From Orrella sp037026685 (GTDB lineage: Bacteria > Pseudomonadota > Gammaproteobacteria > Burkholderiales > Burkholderiaceae_B): a stretch of DNA of 64,000 nt. This document shows, one piece after another, positions 36,641 through 45,178 of the stretch. A program made the translations under genes and the position numbers. Within the stretch, counting starts at the first letter, position 1. Each line of letters starts with the position of its first letter. The stretch lies in NCBI RefSeq assembly GCF_037026685.1, contig NZ_JBANET010000005.1, positions 62,001 through 126,000 on the forward strand. The letters run 5' to 3'. The notes under the pieces are model-generated. The model made no database searches. It worked only from the letters and a program-made list of their open reading frames with translations, and had not been told where the DNA came from.

Positions 36641-38056
36641 TCAGTCCAGCACCTTGCCGGGATTGAGCAGGCCTTGCGGGTCCAGCGCCTGCTTGATGCG
36701 GCGCATCAGCGCCACTTCCAGCGGCGGCTTGTAGCGCCGCAGGTCGGCCACGCGCAGGCTGCCGATGCCCTGCTCGGCGCTGATCGAGCCGCCCAGCGCG
36801 GCCACCTGGTCGTGCACCAGCGCCTGCACCTGCGGTTCGGCGGCCATCCAGTCCTGGCGCGTGGACCCGGCCGGGCCCAGCAGGTTGTAGTGCAGGTTGC
36901 CGTCGCCCAGGTGGCCGAACACGCGCATTCGCGTGCCGGGATGGTGGCGCTGCAGCAGCGCGTCGGTGGCCTGCACGAAGTCCGGGATCGCCGCGATGGG
37001 CAGCGAGATGTCGTGCTTGATGCAATAGGGCTGCTCGGCCAGCGCCAGCGTGATGTGCTCGCGCAGGCGCCAGAAATCGGCCTGTTGCGCCGCCGAGGCG
37101 GCGATCGCGGCATCGTGCGCCAGCCCGCCTTCCCAGGCGCGCGCCAGCGTCGCCTCGAAGTCGGCCGCCGAGCCTGGGCCGCCGCGCGGGTCGCTGCATT
37201 CGAGCAGCACGTACCAGCGCGTGGCCGGGTCCGCCGCGGCAAAGGGCAGGCGTTGCTGCGCAAAAGCCTGCACCACCATTTCCAGGCATTCGCGCCCCAT
37301 GACCTCGAAGGCCGTCAGGGTGGCGTCCAGTTCCGCGCGCGCGTGGGCCAGCAGGCGCACCGCCTGCGCCAGGCTTTCCAGCGCCAGCAGGGCGGTGTGC
37401 CGGGCGCGCGGCAGCGGATGCAGCCGCAGCGTCGCGGCGGTGATGATGCCCAGCGTGCCTTCGCTGCCGATGTACAGGTCGCGCAGGTCGTAGCCCGCGT
37501 TGTCCTTGCGCAGTGCGCGCAGGCCGTCCCAGATCTCGCCTTCGGCCGTGATCACTTCCAGGCCCAGCGTCAGTTCGCGGGCGTTGCCGTAGCGCAGCAC
37601 CTGGGTGCCGCCGGCATTGGTGGCCAGGTTGCCGCCCACCGTGCAGCTGCCTTGCGCCCCCAGCGACAGCGGAAACAGCCGGCCGGCCGCGTGCGCGGCC
37701 TGCTGCACGGTCTCTAGGATGCAGCCGGCCTCCACGGTCATGGTGTCGCCCTCGGGGTCGATCGCGCGGATGCGGTTCAGCCGGGCCAGGCTCAGCACCA
37801 GCGCGCGGCCCGAGTCGTCCGGCGTGGCGGCGGCCACCTGGCCGGTGTTGCCGCCTTGCGGCACGATGGGCACGCCATGGGCGGCGCACAGGCGCACCAC
37901 GGCGGCCACCTGCTCGCGATCGCCCGGCCGCGCCACGGCCAGCGCACGGCCGGTGCGCCGGCGGCGCCAGTCGGTCAGGTAGGGCTCGGCCCGGTCCCCG
38001 GTCAATACATGCTCCCGGCCCAGCAGGTCGGCCAGTTCGCGCAGGAAGGGCTGCAT
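36641..38056 (-). CDS. FAD-linked 2-hydroxy-acid oxidase (GlcD/D-lactate dehydrogenase type)
   Basis: Protein of 471 residues with a PCMH FAD-binding domain: VPIVPQGGNTGQVAAATP (about residues 62-79), LGAQGSCTVGGNLATNAGG, and IGSEGTLGIITAATLRLHP. The C-terminal FAD-oxidase domain has VFGHLGDGNLHYN and AEQGIGSLR, the metal- and substrate-binding ends. It oxidises a D-2-hydroxy acid such as D-lactate or D-2-hydroxyglutarate. It directly follows the NAD-dependent 2-hydroxy-acid dehydrogenase gene, stop and start adjoining (TGAATG). Confidence 0.93.
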   Translation of the reverse strand: MQPFLRELADLLGREHVLTGDRAEPYLTDWRRRRTGRALAVARPGDREQVAAVVRLCAAHGVPIVPQGGNTGQVAAATPDDSGRALVLSLARLNRIRAIDPEGDTMTVEAGCILETVQQAAHAAGRLFPLSLGAQGSCTVGGNLATNAGGTQVLRYGNARELTLGLEVITAEGEIWDGLRALRKDNAGYDLRDLYIGSEGTLGIITAATLRLHPLPRARHTALLALESLAQAVRLLAHARAELDATLTAFEVMGRECLEMVVQAFAQQRLPFAAADPATRWYVLLECSDPRGGPGSAADFEATLARAWEGGLAHDAAIAASAAQQADFWRLREHITLALAEQPYCIKHDISLPIAAIPDFVQATDALLQRHHPGTRMRVFGHLGDGNLHYNLLGPAGSTRQDWMAAEPQVQALVHDQVAALGGSISAEQGIGSLRVADLRRYKPPLEVALMRRIKQALDPQGLLNPGKVLD

Positions 38057-39010
38057 TCAATCGTCCCCGATGGGCGTGAGCAGCCGGCCCGTCTCCAGGA
38101 AGGAGACCGCGTTGTCGTGCACCAGCCGCGACATGTCGGCGCGCGTTTCGTGGGTGGCGCTGCCCACGTGGGGCATCAGGGCCACGCGGTCCATCTGCAT
38201 CAGGGGCGCGGGCACCGAGGGTTCGTTGGCCAGCACGTCCAGGCCGGCGCCGCCCAGTTCGCCGCGCTCGAGCGCCTGCACCAGCGCGGCTTCGTCCACC
38301 ACCGAGCCGCGCGCGATGTTCACGAGGATGCCTTGCGGCCCCAGGGCGCGCAGCACCTGGGCATCGACCAGGTGGCGGGTCTGCGGCCCGCCCGGGCAGG
38401 CCAGCACCAGGAAGTCCGCCCATTCGGCCAGCGCCGCCAGCGAGGGCTCGAAGCCGTAGTCGGTCTGCGGGCGCGGGCGCCGGTTGTGATAGCGCACTTG
38501 CATGCCGAAGCCGCGGCCCCGTTCGGCAATGGCCAGGCCGATGCGGCCCAGCCCGACGATGCCCAGCCGCTTGCCCCACACGCGCGTGGACAGCGGGAAG
38601 GCGCCGATGCTGCGCCACTGGCCGCCTTTCACGTAGCGGTCGCCCACATGGGTGCGCCGCGCGGCGGTCAGCAGCAGCGCCCAGGCCAGGTCGGCCACGC
38701 AGTCGTCCAGCACGCGCGGCGTGTTGCTGGCCACGATGCCATGCTCGCGCGCCCATTGCATATCCAGCGTCTCGTAGCCCACGCCCCAGCTGCAGACCGC
38801 GCGCAGGCCCGGCAGCGCCGCCATGGTCTGGCGCGTGATGCCCTTGCGCACCGAAGTGATGGCCACGCTCGCATGGGGCGCGGCCGCCAGCTGGCCCTGC
38901 ACGTCCTCGTGCCCGTCCAGGAACAGCACGCGGTAGCGTTCGGCCAGCGCCGCGTCGATCTCCTGGCCCATCGAGGCCAATTGCACGATCTGGTATTTCT
39001 TGCCGCTCAT
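38057..39010 (-). CDS. D-isomer-specific 2-hydroxy-acid dehydrogenase (NAD(P)-dependent)
   Basis: Protein of 317 residues reducing or oxidising D-2-hydroxy acids. The Rossmann motif GKRLGIVGLGRIGLAIAERG is about residue 150. The catalytic triad is visible: Arg in VNIARGSVVDEAAL, Glu in LANEPSVP, His in LMPHVGSATHETR. Resembles glyoxylate/hydroxypyruvate reductases. It sits between the RraA-like gene (four bases) and the FAD oxidase gene, so it should interconvert the same hydroxy/oxo acid pair. Confidence 0.93.
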   Translation of the reverse strand: MSGKKYQIVQLASMGQEIDAALAERYRVLFLDGHEDVQGQLAAAPHASVAITSVRKGITRQTMAALPGLRAVCSWGVGYETLDMQWAREHGIVASNTPRVLDDCVADLAWALLLTAARRTHVGDRYVKGGQWRSIGAFPLSTRVWGKRLGIVGLGRIGLAIAERGRGFGMQVRYHNRRPRPQTDYGFEPSLAALAEWADFLVLACPGGPQTRHLVDAQVLRALGPQGILVNIARGSVVDEAALVQALERGELGGAGLDVLANEPSVPAPLMQMDRVALMPHVGSATHETRADMSRLVHDNAVSFLETGRLLTPIGDD

Positions 39011-39014
39011 GCCT

Positions 39015-39689
39015 TCAGCCCTTGCCCGGCCCGGCAGGGATGTAGCCGGCCGCCGAGGCGGCTTCAGCGAAAGGCGTGCCCGCGCGCACCGCCTTCTCGA
39101 CGCGCTCGTCCACCGCCAGGGCCGCCTCGGCCGCGGCCAGCGTCTCTTCGATGCGGGCGCGCGGCACCACCACGATGCCCGTATCGTCGCCCACGATCAG
39201 GTCGCCCTGGCGCACCGTGATGCCGCCCAGCGTGACCGTGCCGCCCATTTCCTGCAGGCGCAGCCGCTTCTTGCCCGTCAGCGGCGTGACGTGCCGGCTG
39301 GCCAGCCACAGGCCGGTCTCGCGGATCTCGTCCACGTCGCGGCAGGCGCCGTCGATGATCACGGCGGTGGCCCCGCGCAAGGCGGCGGCCGTCGAGGCGA
39401 TGCCGCCGAAGGTGGAGACCGGCTCGCCGCCGACGTCCACCACCAGCACCTTGCCCGGGCCGGTGGCCGCCACCAGGCGGCCGACCGCGAAGTCGGCCCG
39501 GTCGAAGTCGCCCAGCTGTCCGCAAACGTGGCGTGCGGTGACCGCCTCGCCGGCGATGCGGCCCTGGCCGGCGCGCAGGGCGATGCCCTGCACCACGCCG
39601 GGGATGTCCAGCGTATCCAGCGCGTCGGACCAGGTGCTGCTGGCGATGCCGGCGCAGCGCGCCAGCAGTTCGGGAGAGAGTGCTTGCAT
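39015..39689 (-). CDS. RraA-like protein, probable 4-hydroxy-2-oxoacid aldolase
   Basis: Protein of 224 residues in the RraA/HMG aldolase family. Key stretches are VVDVGGEPVSTFGGIASTAAALRGATAVIIDGACRDVDEI (about residues 92-131; the GG-x(n)-A-x4-G-x-V-x-D-G-x-x-R-D pattern binds metal and substrate), and LIVGDDTGIVVVPR. Members cleave 4-hydroxy-4-methyl-2-oxoglutarate or decarboxylate oxaloacetate; others inhibit RNase E. The metabolic neighbours favour an aldolase giving pyruvate. It is second in the operon, 11 bases after the Bug receptor gene. Confidence 0.88.
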   Translation of the reverse strand: MQALSPELLARCAGIASSTWSDALDTLDIPGVVQGIALRAGQGRIAGEAVTARHVCGQLGDFDRADFAVGRLVAATGPGKVLVVDVGGEPVSTFGGIASTAAALRGATAVIIDGACRDVDEIRETGLWLASRHVTPLTGKKRLRLQEMGGTVTLGGITVRQGDLIVGDDTGIVVVPRARIEETLAAAEAALAVDERVEKAVRAGTPFAEAASAAGYIPAGPGKG

Positions 39690-39700
39690 GGATGGGCTCC

Positions 39701-40678
39701 TTAATCGACGCGCGCGCCCGAGAGCCGCACGCCTTCGTTCCAGTTCTTCAGCTCCTGGGCGATGAAGGCCTCGAAGGCCTGCGGCGAGCTGTTGTTGACC
39801 TCGGCGCCCATGTCGGTCAGGCGCTTGCTCAGTTCGGGATCGGCCACCGCCTCGTGCACGGCCTGGTAGATCTTCTGCTTGATACCCTCGTCCAGGCCGG
39901 CCGGGCTGAACAGGCCGAACCAGGTGGCGAAATGAAAGTCCGGCAGGCCGGCCTGGGCCATGGTGGGCACGTCCTGGATGGCTGCCACGCGGCTGGGATG
40001 GGCCAGCGCGATGGCGCGCAGGCGGCCGGACTGGATGTGCGGCAGGGCGGCCGACAGCGTCACGAAGGCCACCTGCACCTGGCCGCCGACCAGGTCGGTG
40101 AGCATGGGCGCATCGCCGCGATAGGGAATGTGCACCAGCTTCACCCCGGTGCGCTCGGTGAACATCGCGCCGGTCAGGTGGCCGGGCGTGCCGTTGCCGC
40201 TGGAGGCCATGGTCAGGCCGTCGCGCGATTGCTTGCCGTAGGCGATGAAGCTGTCCAGGTCCTTGACCGGCAGGGCGGGCGTGGCCACCAGCACCAGCGG
40301 GATGGTGGCGCTCAGCGAGATGGGATCGAAGTCCTTGACCGGGTCGTAGTTCAGCTTGCTGTACAGGCTGGCGCCGATGGTGTGCGAGGCCGTGGTCATG
40401 TACAGCGTGTAGCCGTCGGCGGCGGTGCGCGAGATCTGCTCGGCCGCCAGCGTGGTGCCCGCGCCGGGCTGGTTGCGGATCACCACCGGCTGCTTCCAGC
40501 GCGCGGAAAGCTTCTCGGCCACCATGCGCGCGATCACGTCGGTGGCGCCGCCGGCCGGAAACGGCACGACGATGGTCACCGGTTTGTCGGGGTAGCGGTC
40601 GGCGGCGGACTGGGCGGCGGCGGCAAGGGGCACGACGGCCGCACACAGCAGCGCCAGCTTGCGGAACAGGCGGTTCAT
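39701..40678 (-). CDS. Bug/TTT family periplasmic receptor (hydroxy-acid cluster, first)
   Basis: Periplasmic binding protein of 325 residues; signal peptide RKLALLCAAVVPLAAAAQSA. Bug motifs: YPDKPVTIVVPFPAGGATDVIAR, VIRNQPGAGTTLAAEQI, DGYTLYMTTASHTIGASLY, and LVHIPYRGDAPMLTDLVGGQ. First gene of the minus-strand hydroxy-acid operon; start ATG at 40678 has a GAGGAGAC ribosome site. Just over 100 bases upstream lie the GATTCATAG inverted repeats that recur before the receptor gene at 58247. Confidence 0.94.
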   Translation of the reverse strand: MNRLFRKLALLCAAVVPLAAAAQSAADRYPDKPVTIVVPFPAGGATDVIARMVAEKLSARWKQPVVIRNQPGAGTTLAAEQISRTAADGYTLYMTTASHTIGASLYSKLNYDPVKDFDPISLSATIPLVLVATPALPVKDLDSFIAYGKQSRDGLTMASSGNGTPGHLTGAMFTERTGVKLVHIPYRGDAPMLTDLVGGQVQVAFVTLSAALPHIQSGRLRAIALAHPSRVAAIQDVPTMAQAGLPDFHFATWFGLFSPAGLDEGIKQKIYQAVHEAVADPELSKRLTDMGAEVNNSSPQAFEAFIAQELKNWNEGVRLSGARVD

Positions 40679-40780
40679 GAAGTCTCCTCGTTGGTCTTTT
40701 GTCGCATGGCCGGCATGGGCCGGCCGCTCGCGCCAGGCCGGACCGCGCCGGCTGGCGTGGTCATGCATGGTGGGACCAGG

Positions 40781-40836
40781 GATTCATAGACACAAATTGA
40801 AATTTGTCTATGATTGTTTGCCTGAGACTATGAATC
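40781..40836. promoter_or_regulatory. Multi-dyad operator upstream of the hydroxy-acid operon
   Basis: TCATAGACA (40784-40792) and TGTCTATGA (40805-40813) form a 9-base inverted pair around CAAATT-GA-AATTTG. GATTCATAG (40781-40789) is also mirrored by CTATGAATC (40828-40836). Three copies of a CTATGA half-site thus lie in 56 bases, 103 bases before the receptor start. A related copy lies at 58103-58127. Confidence 0.6.
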
Positions 40837-40895
40837 AGGCCGAACGAAGCGAGGAGCGGGGCGGCGGGCGCGGCGGCCCGGGCCCCCGAGGGCTG

Positions 40896-42251
40896 TCAGC
40901 GCACCATGCAGGGGCGCTTGGGATCGAAGGTCCAGCCGGGAATCAGGTGTTGCATGGCGGCCGCATCGTCGCGCGCGCCCAATCCATGCTGGCGGTACAG
41001 CCGATGGGCGCGCTCGACCGCTTCCATGTCCAGTTCGATGCCCAGGCCCGGACGCTCGGGCAGGGCGATGCAGCCTTGCTCGATGCGCAGCGGCTCGCGC
41101 GTCAGGCATTGGCCGTCCTGCCAGATCCAGTGCGTGTCCAATGCCGTTACCCGCCCGGGCGCGGCGGCGCCCGCGTGGGTGAACATGGCCAGCGAGACGT
41201 CGAAGTGGTTGTTCGAATGCGAGCCCCAGGTCAAGCCGAAGGCCTGGCACAGCTGCGCGACGCGCACCGAGCCGGCCAGCGTCCAGAAATGCGGATCGGC
41301 CAGGGGGATGTCCACCGATTGCAGCGACAGCGCATGGGCCAGCTGGCGCCAGTCGGTGGCCACCATGTTGGTGGCCGTGGGCAGGCCGGTGGCGCGGCGG
41401 AACTCGGCCATGACCTCGCGGCCCGAATAGCCGTCCTCGGCGCCGCAAGGATCCTCGGCATAGGCCAGCACGCCATGCAGATCGCGGCACAGGGCGATGG
41501 CGTCCTTGAGCAGCCAGCCGCCGTTCGGATCCAGCGTGATGCGCGCCTGCGGAAAGGCTTCGTGCAGGGCGCGTACCGCCTGCACTTCCTCCTGGCCGCG
41601 CAGCACCCCGCCCTTGAGTTTGAAGTCCTGAAAGCCATAGCGGTCCTGCGCCGCGCGCGCCAGCGCGACGATGGCCTCGGGCGTCATGGCCGGCTCGCGC
41701 CGCAGGCCGAACCACGCGTTGTCGGCCTGCGGTTCGCGCAGATAGGGCAGGCCGGTCTTGCCGGCATCGCCCACATAGAAGAGATAGCCGAGCATCTGCA
41801 CCGACGTGCGCTGCACGCCGTCTCCCAGCAGCGCGGCCACCGGCACCTGCAGGTGCTGGCCCAGCAGGTCGAGCAATGCCGATTCCACGGCGGTCACGGC
41901 ATGGATGGCCACGCGCAGGTCGAAGGTCTGGTTGCCCCGCCCGCCGCGGTCGCGTTCGCCAAAGCGCGCGCGCAGCGCATTGAGCACCGCGTGGTACTGG
42001 CCGATGGCGCGGCCCTCGACCAGCGGGCGGGCGTCCTCCAGCGTCTGGGCGATGGCCTGGCCGCCCGGTACTTCGCCCACGCCGGTGCGGCCCGCGCTGT
42101 CGGTCAGGATCAGCAGGTTGCGCGTGAAGTAGGGGCCGTGCGCGCCGCTCAGGTTCAGCAGCATGGAGTCGTGGCCGGCCACCGGCACCACCTGCAGGCG
42201 GCGCACCACGGGCGTATCGGAAACGGAATCGGCAGGGCGGTCTTGCGGCAT
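40896..42251 (-). CDS. gudD: Glucarate dehydratase (enolase superfamily)
   Basis: Dehydrates D-glucarate (and often L-idarate) to 5-dehydro-4-deoxyglucarate. Length 451 residues, normal for GudD. The N-terminal capping domain has GAHGPYFTRNLLILTD and GVGEVPGG. The barrel carries FKLKGGVLRG with the catalytic Lys pair, the metal ligands in TLDPNGGW and YAEDPCG, ATNMVATDW, and TWGSHSNNHFDVSLAM with the catalytic His-Asn region. Last gene of the operon gntR-kdgD-receptor-gudD, 44 bases after the receptor gene. Confidence 0.95.
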   Translation of the reverse strand: MPQDRPADSVSDTPVVRRLQVVPVAGHDSMLLNLSGAHGPYFTRNLLILTDSAGRTGVGEVPGGQAIAQTLEDARPLVEGRAIGQYHAVLNALRARFGERDRGGRGNQTFDLRVAIHAVTAVESALLDLLGQHLQVPVAALLGDGVQRTSVQMLGYLFYVGDAGKTGLPYLREPQADNAWFGLRREPAMTPEAIVALARAAQDRYGFQDFKLKGGVLRGQEEVQAVRALHEAFPQARITLDPNGGWLLKDAIALCRDLHGVLAYAEDPCGAEDGYSGREVMAEFRRATGLPTATNMVATDWRQLAHALSLQSVDIPLADPHFWTLAGSVRVAQLCQAFGLTWGSHSNNHFDVSLAMFTHAGAAAPGRVTALDTHWIWQDGQCLTREPLRIEQGCIALPERPGLGIELDMEAVERAHRLYRQHGLGARDDAAAMQHLIPGWTFDPKRPCMVR

Positions 42252-42295
42252 GGCGTCGTCAGCTAAGGAAAAAGGTTGCGGTGGCGGTTGCGCGG

Positions 42296-43279
42296 CTACT
42301 GGGCCGATATGCCGCCTTCCTGGATGACCTGGCCCCAGCGCGCGTATTCCTGGGCCTGGAATTGCGTGAAGTCCTCGGGCGAATTGGCCACGATCTCCAG
42401 GCCCACGTCCGTCATGGGCTTGCTGACGGCCGGGTCCTTGAGCGCGGCGACGATGCCCTCGTGCAGCCGCGCCTTGACCTCGGCGGGCAGGCCCTTGGGC
42501 GCGGCAAAGGCCTGCCAGGCGTAGACCACCACGCCATCGATGCCCTGCTCGGCCAGCGTCGGGACGTCGGGCAGCACCGGCGAGCGCTCGCGGCCGGTGA
42601 CGGCGATGGCCTTGAGCTTGCCCGAACGGATATGGGTGAACACGGTGTTGACGTTCTGGAAGGACATGTCGACCTGGCCGCCCAGCAGGTCGGCGGTGGC
42701 GGGCGCCCCGCCCTTGTAGGGCACGTGCAGGCCCTGCGTGCCGGTCTTTTGCCAGAACAGTTCGGCGGTCAGGTGGTCGGACGAGCCGGCCCCCGATGTG
42801 GCGAAGCTGACCTGCCCGGGCCGCTCCTTGAGCAGCTTGAGCACGTCCTGCACGCTGTCGAGCTCGCCGGCCAGCTTGGGATTGACCACCAGCACGTTGG
42901 GCGTTTGCACCGCCACGGCCAGGTAGTCGAAGTCGCGGGTCGGGTCGTAGGGCAGGTTCTTCATCAGGTGCGGCGCGACCACCAGCGGGCCCAGCGAGGA
43001 CACCAGCACGGTGTGGCCGTCGGCGGGCGCGCGGGCTACCTGGCCGGCGCCGATGGTGCCGGTGGCCCCGGCCTTGTTCTCCACCACCACGGTCTGCTTG
43101 AACTGGTTGCTCAGGTGGTTGCCCACCGAACGGGCGATGGTGTCGGTCGAGCCGCCGGCCGGGAAGGGCACGACCAGCGTGATGGGCTTGTCGGGCCAGG
43201 CCAGCGCGGTGCCGGCGGCCAGGGCGGCGACGGCGCCGCCGATCAGGCGAAGCAGGGATTGCAACAGCGTGCGGTTCAT
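42296..43279 (-). CDS. Bug/TTT family periplasmic receptor (glucarate operon)
   Basis: Periplasmic binding protein of 327 residues with signal peptide (SLLRLIGGAVAALAAGTALA). Bug marks: WPDKPITLVVPFPAGGSTDTIAR, VVENKAGATGTIGAGQVAR, and LHVPYKGGAPATADLLGGQVD. Lying between kdgD and gudD, it probably binds glucarate, galactarate or a related sugar diacid, replacing the GudP-type permease seen in other bacteria. Good AGGAGA ribosome site. A run of nine C (minus strand) separates it from kdgD. Confidence 0.93.
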   Translation of the reverse strand: MNRTLLQSLLRLIGGAVAALAAGTALAWPDKPITLVVPFPAGGSTDTIARSVGNHLSNQFKQTVVVENKAGATGTIGAGQVARAPADGHTVLVSSLGPLVVAPHLMKNLPYDPTRDFDYLAVAVQTPNVLVVNPKLAGELDSVQDVLKLLKERPGQVSFATSGAGSSDHLTAELFWQKTGTQGLHVPYKGGAPATADLLGGQVDMSFQNVNTVFTHIRSGKLKAIAVTGRERSPVLPDVPTLAEQGIDGVVVYAWQAFAAPKGLPAEVKARLHEGIVAALKDPAVSKPMTDVGLEIVANSPEDFTQFQAQEYARWGQVIQEGGISAQ

Positions 43280-43307
43280 GGTGTCTCCTGTCCTCTTCGG
43301 GGGGGGG

Positions 43308-44222
43308 TTACTGCGGGCCGAGCTTGTCGACCAGCGCGCGCAGGGCCTCGGTTTCTTCCTCGGTCAGGTCGGTCAGCGGCGCGCGCACCGGCCCGGCGTC
43401 GCGGCCGACCAGGCGTGCGCCGGCCTTGATGATGCTGACCGCGTAGCCGGGCTGGCGGTTGCGGATGTCCAGGTAGGGCAGGAAGAACTCGTCCAGCAGC
43501 TTGCCCGTGGTGGCGGTATCGCCGCTGGCCACCGCCTTGTAGAAGGCCATGGCCGTCTTGGGGATGAAGTTGAACACGGCCGAGGAATAGACCGGCACGC
43601 CCAGCGCGCGGTAGGCCTCGGCGTAGACCTCGGCGGTGGGCAGCCCGCCCAGGTAGGCGAAGCGCTCGCCCAGCTTGCGGCGGATGCGCACCATCGGCTC
43701 GATCTCGCCCACGCCGTCCTTGAAGCCGATCAGGTTGGGATGGGCATCGGCCAGCCTGGCCAGCCACTCGGCCGACAGGCGCGAGTTGGCGCGGTTGTAG
43801 AACACCACGCCGATCTTCACCGACTGGCACACCGCCGCCACGTGCCGGGCGATGCCTTCCTGGTTGGCCTCGGTCAGGTAGTGCGGCAGCAGCAGCAGGC
43901 CGTGGGCGCCCTGGCGCTCGGCTTCCTGCGCCTGCGCAATGGCGGTGCGGGTGGGGCCGCCCGCGCCGGCCAGGATGGGCACCTTGCCGGCCGCGCCGGC
44001 CACGGCGGTGCGGATGACCTGGCTGTATTCCTCGCCGGACAGCGAGAACAGCTCGCCCGTGCCGCCGGCGGCGAACAAGGCGCTGGCGCCATAGGGCGCC
44101 AGCCACTCCAGGCGTTCGGCATAGGTCTTGGCGCGGAAGTTGCCTTGTTCGTCGAAGTCGGTCACGGGAAAGGACAGCAGGCCGTCCGAAATGATGTGCT
44201 TGAGTTCCTGGGGAGTGATCAC
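43308..44222 (-). CDS. kdgD: 5-dehydro-4-deoxyglucarate dehydratase
   Basis: Converts 5-dehydro-4-deoxyglucarate to 2-oxoglutarate semialdehyde with loss of water and CO2. The protein is 304 residues in the DHDPS/NAL aldolase superfamily: GTGELFSLSGEEY (about residues 53-65), VFYNRANSRLS with the Tyr, LIGFKDGVGEIE with the Schiff-base Lys (about 182), and FNFIPKTAMAFYKAV. Clustering with gudD confirms the glucarate role. The next pathway enzyme, the semialdehyde dehydrogenase, is not adjacent. Confidence 0.94.
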   Translation of the reverse strand: MITPQELKHIISDGLLSFPVTDFDEQGNFRAKTYAERLEWLAPYGASALFAAGGTGELFSLSGEEYSQVIRTAVAGAAGKVPILAGAGGPTRTAIAQAQEAERQGAHGLLLLPHYLTEANQEGIARHVAAVCQSVKIGVVFYNRANSRLSAEWLARLADAHPNLIGFKDGVGEIEPMVRIRRKLGERFAYLGGLPTAEVYAEAYRALGVPVYSSAVFNFIPKTAMAFYKAVASGDTATTGKLLDEFFLPYLDIRNRQPGYAVSIIKAGARLVGRDAGPVRAPLTDLTEEETEALRALVDKLGPQ

Positions 44223-44252
44223 GATCGCTGTGCTCGCTAGACGGATGGGTTA

Positions 44253-44269
44253 ATGATGTATGTCATCAT
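44253..44269 (-). promoter_or_regulatory. GntR-type operator upstream of kdgD
   Basis: ATGATG-TATGT-CATCAT is a perfect 6-base-arm palindrome, 31 bases before the kdgD ATG and 80 bases after the gntR stop. A TATGAT -10-like sequence overlaps it on the minus strand. A FadR-subfamily regulator encoded next door would fit. Confidence 0.55.
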
Positions 44270-44348
44270 ACAAGATAGCGGGCGCCCGTGACCAGGGTAA
44301 ATGCCGCCCCTACGGGAAACCGCTAGGGAACGGCCGGCGCGCAGCGGG

Positions 44349-45089
44349 CTACTTGCCGGCCGCGGCGTCCTCGTGGGCCTTGCGCAGCCGCTCGCGGCTG
44401 TTGGTGAGGTGGGTGCGCATGGCCGCGCGCGCGGCCTCGGGCTCCTTGCGCTCGATCGCCCGGAAGATGTACAGGTGCTCTTCGTGCACGCGCTGGGGGT
44501 AGGAGGGATCGTTGCCGATGGCCAGCTTGCGCAGGTCCAAGCGGTTGCGCGGGATGATGGTGGTGCCCAGCTGGCGCAGGATGTCCAGGAAATAATGGTT
44601 GCCCGAGGCCTGGCCGATCTGCAGGTGGAATTCGATGTCGGCCTCGACGCTGTCGCCCGGGCCATGCTGCATCTGCTTCTCGAAGGCCGCCAGCGCCGCC
44701 CGCATGCCGGCCAGGTGCTGCTCGGTGCGGCGCGAGGCGGCCATGGCCGCGGCCTCGGACTCGACGCAGGTGCGAAACTCCAGCACGGCCATCACGTCCA
44801 GCAGCGTGAGCACCAGGTCGGGGTCGATGCTCAGCGAACGGCTGGCCGGGCGCTCGAGCACGAAGGTGCCGATGCCGTGGCGGGTCTGCACCAGCTGCGC
44901 GGCCTGCAGGCGCGAGATGGCCTCGCGCACCACGGTACGGCTGACGCCTTCCTGCTGCACGATCATGTTCTCGGACGGCAGCTTGGTGCCGGCCGGGAAT
45001 GCGCCCGATTCGATCTGGCGCGACAGCGAAGCCACGACTTCGTCCGTCAGGTTGCGGCCGCGTTTGCGCGGCTTGCTTGGTGCGTTCAT
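44349..45089 (-). CDS. GntR/FadR family regulator of glucarate genes
   Basis: Protein of 246 residues: winged helix (LTDEVVASLSRQIESGAFPAGTKLPSENMIVQQEGVSRTVVREAISRLQAAQLV) followed by an FCD effector domain. The domain has the metal-binding pattern of the subfamily, Asp in EADIEFHLQIG (about residue 150) and His residues after it (ASGNHYFLDIL, RVHEEHLYIFRAI). Probably a repressor released by a sugar-acid intermediate. It lies upstream of kdgD in the same direction and divergent from the ornithine-cyclodeaminase-like gene. Confidence 0.92.
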   Translation of the reverse strand: MNAPSKPRKRGRNLTDEVVASLSRQIESGAFPAGTKLPSENMIVQQEGVSRTVVREAISRLQAAQLVQTRHGIGTFVLERPASRSLSIDPDLVLTLLDVMAVLEFRTCVESEAAAMAASRRTEQHLAGMRAALAAFEKQMQHGPGDSVEADIEFHLQIGQASGNHYFLDILRQLGTTIIPRNRLDLRKLAIGNDPSYPQRVHEEHLYIFRAIERKEPEAARAAMRTHLTNSRERLRKAHEDAAAGK

Positions 45090-45178
45090 GTCGGAGGGGA
45101 TGCTAGCGGAAAGCCGCCCGCGATGCCAGCCTCGCCTAGAATGCGCAAGACCGACGCATCACGACACAAGGCAGATCC

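Noticed and set aside
34242..38756. Minus-strand open frame of about 1,500 codons suggesting a giant fusion protein
   Set aside because: It contains the FMN oxidase only up to 35570; the remainder is out of frame with the receptor, FAD oxidase and dehydrogenase genes, which have clear motifs in other frames.
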